From Adiantum capillus-veneris (lineage: Eukaryota > Streptophyta > Polypodiopsida > Polypodiales > Pteridaceae), in the NCBI GenBank assembly GCA_014529385.2, contig CM043964.1, positions 8,693,497 to 8,757,496 of the forward strand: DNA of 64,000 bases, in the 5' to 3' direction. Position numbers and translations under genes: made by a program. Under the pieces are notes generated by a model. That model saw only the letters and a program-made list of their open reading frames with translations. It was not told the DNA's origin and did not search any database. Shown in pieces: positions 57,363 through 64,000 of the stretch (positions within the stretch are counted from its first letter, which is position 1; every line of letters begins with the position of its first letter).

Positions 57363-58300
57363 TTAACAACTCCATTTCCGCACTTCAATAGCAATCTTGG
57401 ATTGTCATGCACGCTCCATCGTGAGCTTACGAGCAAATGTTGTGCGAAAAAACCAGTTGAACATCTCCTCCAAATAATTGGATTGCACCATTCCACCACC
57501 ATGTCGAGTATTTTTGAAGTACACTCCCCTTGCTCGATAATCGGACTTCTCCATGCCTTGAGTGTTAAGAAGTTCAATTGATCCATACTTGTGCATAAAA
57601 AATGCACCATGCATATACAAGATATGTTGTTCACATGAGTAAACGATCCACATTATTTAATAAAAACAATCCCTTGTAATAAATTCACCATGTAACATGG
57701 CTTACCATGTAATGTGTGATGTTATTTTCACCCCAAGAAAGGGTGAAGACCTTGGTAAAATCCACCAAGGCTTCTTGAAATGATTGGCGTTGTTCTTCTC
57801 TTGTGTTATTAAGGCCCATAAGCTTGACCATTTTATCAAAATGTGCCCAAACTTACTTGCGCTTATTTGCAAGCTCTCCATTTGAATCATTGTCAGTAGT
57901 AGCTTTGCATAACTCCTTCCAAAGGTCCCAAAGGTTACCTGCCTGCATGTTGGATTTGTTTTGAGCAACATATCGACTTGGCTTTCCTTGAAAAACTTTC
58001 TTCAAAAAGTGTCTAGCTTTTTGTCCACTCATTGACACTTGTTGAGCAATTTCATGGGCCTCCCCTGTGTTCTTTGAAGCAGCGATAGACACATTTACAC
58101 TGTGACAGCCAATGGAATTCAAGAGTACCTCCACTCTTTTGATCGCTTCCTAGGGCTTTTCCAATGATTTCATTGTGAAAGCATAGTCAATGTGGAGCTT
58201 CAATAGCCTATCAAAAATGTGCATGAATGTGTTGTCAGGCGTTTTTCGAACGGGCGAAAAGCCAATCAGCGACACTGGAATGCCTAGCAAAGAGCCATTG
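57363..58300 (-). pseudogene. unrecognised two-exon gene, decayed
   Basis: Exon 1 (about 58300-57706) reads SIYNGSLLGIPVSLIGF, FMHIFDRLLKLHIDYAF, LLNSIGCHSVNVSIAAS, GQKARHFLKKVFQGKPSRY, WDLWKELCKATTDNDS, KMVKLMGLNNTREEQRQ. Intron 57705-57588 is GTAAGC...CACAAG, 118 bp, phase 0. Exon 2 (57587-57405) reads YGSIELLNTQGMEKSDYRA and LEEMFNWFFRTTFARKLT. In-frame stops are TAG near 58150, TAA at 57855, TGA at 57407; the frame stays open past the last to TAA at 57365. Each stop is one C-to-T step from Gln or Arg. I do not recognise the protein; a mobile-element origin is possible. Confidence 0.5.
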
Positions 58301-58456
58301 TATATACTTGTGCATACCTATGATTGCACTTTGAGAGTGGTTTTCAAGCTTAGTCATACAAAGCTTTTGTTTTGGTTGGCCTCTGGTAGCAAACCATAGA
58401 CACCATGTATGCTAGTGATCGGTGGTTGTTCCTTAAGTATGAGATAACGGATATGA

Positions 58457-58642
58457 GAGTTCATTTTGGATACTTATGGTGGGAATGAACCTTTACTTGA
58501 GCCATTTAAGCTAAATAAAGAGCTTCTGGTAGTTGACTGTGAGGATTGCAAGCATGGACAATGCCCGCGGCCATGGGATAAGAGTGCAAGGCTCGCGAAT
58601 GAAGGCTATATCATCGTGGGAACCGACCCTTGCTCAAAATAA
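58457..58642 (+). other. coding-like terminal exon of an unknown gene
   Basis: 61 codons open from 58457, ending TAA at 58640-58642: EFILDTYGGNEPLLEPF, then LVVDCEDCKHGQCPRPW and YIIVGTDPCSK. Three Cys lie in CEDCKHGQC. An AG precedes the start, so it may be a last exon. No match recognised. Confidence 0.3.
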
Positions 58643-60234
58643 AAGAATAATTTGAAGACAAGATAGTATATGTCGTATTATTCTGATGTATCAAGATATC
58701 ATTAGTCACACTCATTGTTTAGTAATCAATAATCATAAATTTCAAGTCCAACACTGTACACAATGTCAACAAAACCAATCATCATAAACCAAATTTCAAG
58801 TCCAACACTATACATAGTGTCAACAACCAATCATCATAAACCAAATCCAAATCCAACTCAAATTCAAAATCCCAAAATCACTTTCATTTTATACTTGAGT
58901 AAAAAAATCACACTAAGGACAGTGGTGGCCAGCCACTAGAGCATGATGCTACCTAAATCAAAAATAGGCACCAATGAAACATGTTGCCTAAATTGATAAA
59001 TCTACACTTGTGTTTCCTAAATTGTTGAATCTGCACCAATACTAGTTAACATACAGAATCTGTTGACTGTTGGTATGCTGCACAAATCGACAAATCTACA
59101 CGCATGCCGTCTAAATCAACGGATTTATAATCAATGTAACCCTACAAAATCAGCCTATCATTTGGATCAATATGTAAAGTGATACAACAAAATTCCAGCA
59201 ACCCAATAGGTTTTTTTAGTTAATACTCTCAAGACCCGTGATGCAGGAAAGGAACCAGGCAGATCTAAGGATCATGTCTAAAAATGATGAATTGCTTGCA
59301 ATCATTGGGGGGATGGTCTGCACGTGAAAAAACGGTGCCAGAGAAAGAGGACCAGAGGGGGACACGGCAGAAGCTTGCAAGGGGGAGCCTCCATAGCATG
59401 AGCAGAGGGAGGGCTCTCGAATCCAGGCTTGGCAAGCACACAGGGGAGCAGCCAGAGTCCGCGGGCAACTAGAATACAAAGGGTTGTGTGCTACAGAGCA
59501 GAGCCGTGGGCTACTACATGGCTAAGTTGAAGCATTAAACGGATGCTCGAGCTAGGGGAAGGTGTTGTCTGAGGGCGAAAGCAACCAGGGCTAAAAGTGG
59601 GGTTGTATGCATGGCCGTGACACAGCTAGCTAGCACAAGGAGAATTTGAAGAGGGAGCTCATCATTGAGAGCATGACAGGTGCTCCACGGGACCTCGATA
59701 CTTTCAATTTAGACCATGCATGGGCGCATTTAGGTGCAGGGAGATACAGAGAGGGCCGATGAGGGGCGACCAGTCCGGGCTGCCATTTTGAGAAGCCGAC
59801 TTGAAGAGAGCATAGAAGGGGTGTTCATGCTCAGAAGAAGAGAGCTTAGTGCATTGTATTTGAGGGGCTGAAGCTCGGAGAATTGCAAGGAGAGCCACAC
59901 TGCAGGTGCCTCCATCTGGAGCGCAAGAAAAACAAGGAGGCGTCAGCCCATGAAGCGAGGGCTGCAGGGAGGACTTGACACCACAGAGAACAGGGCTGCT
60001 ATAGAAGGAGGCAGCAGGGTGTCGAGCTGAAAATCTGGGGTCGTGAATAAAAGACGAAGAAGGAGGCTTGAGGGTTGCCTGCAACAAAGATGAGACCAGC
60101 TTCGAATCCGATGCAGGTATACATGCACAAGGAGCTTTTGACATGTTACCATATAGAAATTAGTTTTGGGTTCCATGTACTTCCTAAATCTAAGTAGGAA
60201 GTAAAGAGCTTTTTGCTAGATTGAACTAGAAAAT
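58643..60234. other. no gene supported
   Basis: AT-rich to 59220 with CAACAACCAATCATCATAAACC-like direct repeats near 58760-58850, then GC-richer 59260-60140. Open frames in the GC-rich part occur on both strands without motifs. Confidence 0.4.
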
Positions 60235-60545
60235 TCGTAAGTTTCTATATGATAGGTTTATAATTGATGGATGGAACTAGCAACTTTCAAGTAGCTCTAG
60301 ATTTCCTATATAGTACTAAGTGGAGTTGCTACATAGAAGTAGTTAATCCTTGGTCTAATGCAATTACTATATAGCAACTATATGTAATTGCTAGTTGGAA
60401 GTAGTAAATCCCAATTCCACACAATTACTATATAGTAACTATGTTGACTTGCTAGTTAGAAGTAGCAAATCCTAAATTCAATGCAATTATTATATAGTAA
60501 TTATGTAGTCACTAGTTACAAGTAACAAATTCTAGGTCCAACCCA
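60235..60545. repeat. ~60-bp tandem repeat, about five copies
   Basis: CTAGTT(G/A)(G/C)AAGTA recurs at 60391, 60452 and 60512, with ACTATATAGTAACTATG words between. Earlier copies are weaker. Confidence 0.85.
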
Positions 60546-61750
60546 CTTATTAAGCATGCCTTTTCACATCGTAATATAGTAATTATTTTATACTAAGCAC
60601 TAACTATATTACGTATTCTTTTAATATATGTATGTACTATGGTACTTATACTATGTTTTATTAAGTTATTTTGTGATGTTTTTATTTTTTCTCATAATTA
60701 ATTTTTGCAAAGAACCATAAGTGTGCATTGTAACTCTCATATTCCATGACCTTGAAAAAATCAATACCTAAGTTTGGGTACTTGTCTATATCATTTTCTC
60801 ATATCTTAGAGTTGTTTTTGTTTTTTTTAGAAGGTGTATTGTATGGTGAGATTTTCCCAAGGAAATTTGTGCAAGACCTATTTATTGTGTCTACTTTCAA
60901 AGGAGAGATTGTGGCGCCATCTTTTACTTTTTTATGGTATGATTATGAAAATACTTATTAGTGTAGCTTAGAGGTGATACAAGTTCTGCAAATGGTGCTA
61001 CACTCCTTGAAACTCATTGCATATATATCTAGTTCAATAGGAGAATGTATTCCCTACTACAAGAGGCAATAGATTAAAAACTTTAAATGTCAAATGTCCA
61101 TATTAAAGCTTATAAATTCCATCTCTACTTGATGCTTGTTGAAGTTTTGAGATATTGTGTTAATTTTGGCATTACGTCTCCCCAATCTAGAAAAAATATA
61201 AAGCCTTTCAAAACATTTTAAGTGCCTAAGTGAAGGGTAAGTTTAGGAAATGAAAAGACACATGAAGGTGGAGAGTCAAAAGTCTTTTTTTTTTCCATAT
61301 AAAGTGGTGGTCTACTTTACATGGTACATTTGTGTTTCTCTTTTCCTTTACTTTTTCCTTAATTAGCATTTTCTTTTCCTTAAAGTGTCTTTGCACTATG
61401 TAGGTAGTGAATTTTTTTTAAAAAAGCTATTAGAAATACCTTATATTTTGTGTGTGTGTGTGGCATATAATATACACAAAAAAAAATTGAAAATAAGATG
61501 AGGGGAACAAATTGACACTTTGGACTTCATGATGAAATCTAAAATAAAATACACTAGCTCAACCATAGAAAATTTTCAAAAACAGGACATAGCTAAATGA
61601 ATAGAGCACCAAAACAAACACTTACATACATTGAAAGAGATTAGAGGAAGGATGGAAGTAATGTATATGCAAAGTGATGGAGAGACCTATTTTCAAGGGA
61701 AAAAATCAAACAATATGCATGATGGAATAGCTTTAGAAGTTCCTTGCAGC

Positions 61751-61753
<3 letters not shown>
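60546..61753. other. AT-rich, no gene
   Basis: No supported frame or structured repeat seen. Confidence 0.5.
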
Positions 61754-61804
<51 letters not shown>

Positions 61805-61858
61805 TAGTATGCATGATAAAATAGATTTAGAAATTCCTTGAAACTCTAGAGAGAGAGA

Positions 61859-61889
<31 letters not shown>
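61754..61889. repeat. two (GA)n microsatellites in a ~100-bp duplication
   Basis: GA runs at 61754-61802 and 61852-61889, each preceded by a copy of ATGCATGAT(G/A)(G/A)AATAG...TTAGAA. Confidence 0.95.
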
Positions 61890-61890
<1 letters not shown>

Positions 61891-62499
61891 AGGGTAGAGA
61901 TATATATGGAGAGAGATAGAGATAGAGAGAGGCGATAGATACCCTTGAAAAGCCCTATTGCTTCGGTCTACATCTCTTCGCCTATTTCTATGTCAACCAA
62001 ATATTTGTGCCCTTGCTCTCTATATTGTAGATTGAAGCAATGATACTAAACACCTTCCGCTCACAAGGATGGTGGGCTATGTAGTAGAGGGAGGCAATAG
62101 GATATTGTGATGATTCAATGTTAAGCAAGAGAAAAACAAGAATTGAAGGCATGCCAATAATTGGAAAGGGTGGGGATTCAAAGTCGGTCAAAGAAAAGAG
62201 AGTATATGGAAAATCGTTTGTGTAGGCAAATAAGTGGTCAAGAGAGAGCATGTATAGAGTATATCCAATGTATTTCCACATGAAACGTCTCATGAGGGTA
62301 GTTTAGAATTTCTCAAGTACGGAAATGGTGGCTTGGTTAGAGTACAAAGGGTGGCTAAGCTTCCTCTAAAGTTTGGTGCATTTTTTACTTAGTTTGTTTT
62401 GGAGTTTGGTCATAAGAAAGTGTAGAGTGTACCATAGGAGGACTTATCACAAGTGGATTGGGATAAAGTGCCTCAAAGAGGGCGCCTTTAATGTTTTGG
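61890..62499. other. no gene recognised
   Basis: The minus-strand frame at 61988-62293 has no recognisable domain. Confidence 0.4.
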
Positions 62500-62660
62500 A
62501 AGATGTTTCAAGTAGGGAGTAAGGGTTGGAGTGCATGTTGTGCTATATATCGTATCTCTATATATAGCCCCCTGCTCCCCTCTATATAAACTCATCTCGT
62601 GTGAACACTTAACACACCTTTAGGGTTTGCAAATGTGGTGTCGTCCCTCTCTCCTCTATT
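62500..62660 (+). promoter_or_regulatory. LTR-like promoter segment
   Basis: CCCCTCTATATAAACTCATC, then CTTTAGGGTTTG, resembles 49400-49460 and looks like a U3/R region of an LTR. No complete element is attached. Confidence 0.4.
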
Positions 62661-63110
62661 TTTTTGGATCGTGATTCGTCCTCGACTAATAATCTCGCCC
62701 TGCATATGTTCACCATATCATCTTTTCTCATAATGCCACTTCCCTAATTTGAAGATGCAAGTCAAGATGTTGAATCTACTAAGAGGTCCTCTCTTTGCAT
62801 CCAAGAAAAAAAACCTAGACCTTCTTTGTCCTTCGCCACTTGGACATACTATGTAATCAATTTTGAATAGGAAGGTAGCTAAGCACTTTTCGTGCTTTTG
62901 CAAATACCATACTATTGTCATATGTTTCAACAGTAGATTGCCAAGCGTATCATTTTTTTTGGATCATCCTCGACTAATAATTTCACATTGTATATATTCA
63001 CCATATTAGCTTTTTGCATAATGCCACTGCCCTTGAATATGCAAGCCAAGATGCTTGAATCTGATGAGACACCCTCGTTTTGTATCTAGCAAAAACTACC
63101 AAAAGCTTCG
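62661..63110 (+). repeat. degenerate ~290-bp direct duplication
   Basis: TTTTTTTGGATC...CCTCGACTAATAAT(C/T)TC and CATAATGCCACT recur at about 62665 and 62953. Confidence 0.75.
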
Positions 63111-63573
63111 TTGTCTATGTTGGACATGTCCTTCTTAGAAGGGCACCGCACTATGCATACATATTGACCAATAAGTGCTTGAAATATACATCTTTCTCAA
63201 CCAATTAACAACTTTTTGGAATCTCAAAAGTAAACCACACTTGCATACATGTCAAGAGATGACCTTTGGGATTGGAATTTCATCAACAACTTCTTGTGCT
63301 CTCAAAGGTAACCATAGTCCAAGAGAAAACAATTGAGACACTTTCAAACATATGAACAATCCAAGAGATGCCCTTTAAGGCATAACACACATCAAGTACT
63401 TGGTGTGCTGATTCTTCATCTCACCATGTATATTTTAGCTATGTCAACCTCTTACATAGTGCATATGCGTTCAAAATGTTGCCAAGAGATGACATCTCGA
63501 ATCAAGATGTAGTACACAAGATGGAAAATGAAACTAAAATCTAATCAGCAACTGTTGTGCTTTGATAAGTCAA

Positions 63574-64000
63574 TGTAACATTTAATTGTCTAATAACTTG
63601 TTTGTAGCGGAAAATAGCATGAACATAGTGAGAATTTCATTAAAATAGCTTCCTAATGAGAATAAGAAGAGTGCTTGAGTGGAGAGAACAACAAAAAGTA
63701 TAACACCTAGTTAGATAGCATGAACAATACTTCAAAAGAGAGAGAAATTAAGCAATTGAGAACAGTTGAGGACCAGATTTGCATGGATCGGAGCCGGTCC
63801 CCCCTCCAAAAGGCTTTGTATTATGGTTTCTCCCATCAAGAGAGACATTTTACAATACAATTCTTTGTGTTCCTTCAATACTAGCTAGTGCAATGAAGAT
63901 GGAAACTTTGAAGGAGTACGAATGGAAGTGCGACGCGAGAGAGATTGCGAGAAGAAGAGCACGGCGATATGGTGAGCTCGCTCTATTGTAATGTGTAGAG
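63574..64000 (-). mobile_element. gypsy-2-type LTR at the right edge
   Basis: On the minus strand it ends AATGTTACA. It matches the last ~330 bp of 24636-26247, including the purine-rich GGAGCCGG/CCGGCTCC segment. A mutated primer-site-like GCTTTGATAAGTCA (63559-63572) adjoins it. Similarity fades near 63905. Confidence 0.75.

Noticed and set aside
59216-60176. GC-rich frames on both strands
   Set aside because: Frames overlap on opposite strands, none has a recognisable domain or splice context.

Overview
The window is nuclear DNA from a land plant, and nearly all of it is retrotransposon sequence. The reasons are Ty1/copia and Ty3/gypsy elements primed from initiator tRNA-Met (TGGTATCAGAGC), TATA-driven LTRs, GT-AG introns, long AT-rich stretches, microsatellites, and decay through C-to-T changes as expected of methylated plant repeats. 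The clade cannot be fixed from this sequence. No complete ordinary host gene with a recognised product was found.

Layout. 1-4056: the 5' part of a gypsy element on the minus strand, with an uninterrupted Gag-protease frame running off the left edge and a 1.3 kb LTR. 5140-5577: remnant of a coiled-coil gene. 5618-16741: a dispersed repeat, here called H, broken by a full-length copia element (copia-1, 5744-11244, target duplication AATTG) and by an inversion that carries half of a second gypsy element (gypsy-2). 16742-26247: pieces of a further LTR element (X), a 2 kb solo LTR (family L), then the integrase half and 3' LTR of a gypsy-2-like element on the plus strand. 29818-31468: a second copy of H that lacks copia-1. 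Both H copies carry a fragment of a histidyl-tRNA synthetase gene whose parts are in permuted order. 34215-40039: a ~170-bp tandem array abutting a Gag-only, pol-less element of family L. 40394-42638: a protein-kinase pseudogene and a second unrecognised decayed gene. Copia-2 (42640-47785, target duplication TTAAA) landed one base after that second gene's stop codon. 48235-50508: a 43-bp minisatellite and another L-type LTR. 53028-53452: a perfectly symmetrical palindrome with LTR-type ends and a 5-bp target duplication. 53750-58642: several unrecognised genes, one intact 297-codon frame and others decayed. 58643-64000: non-coding, tandem and simple repeats, and a gypsy-2-type LTR at the right edge.

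The coding capacity is Gag, protease, integrase, reverse transcriptase and RNase H of LTR retrotransposons. Apart from the partial gypsy-1 frame, every retroelement copy is dead. The non-TE genes (kinase, HisRS fragment, coiled-coil and unknown proteins) are pseudogenes or of unknown status. The most unusual items are the palindromic double-U3 element, the permuted HisRS fragment, and the group of unrecognised genes at 40.4-42.6 kb and 53.7-58.6 kb. All identifications come from reading motifs in the sequence; no database search was run.
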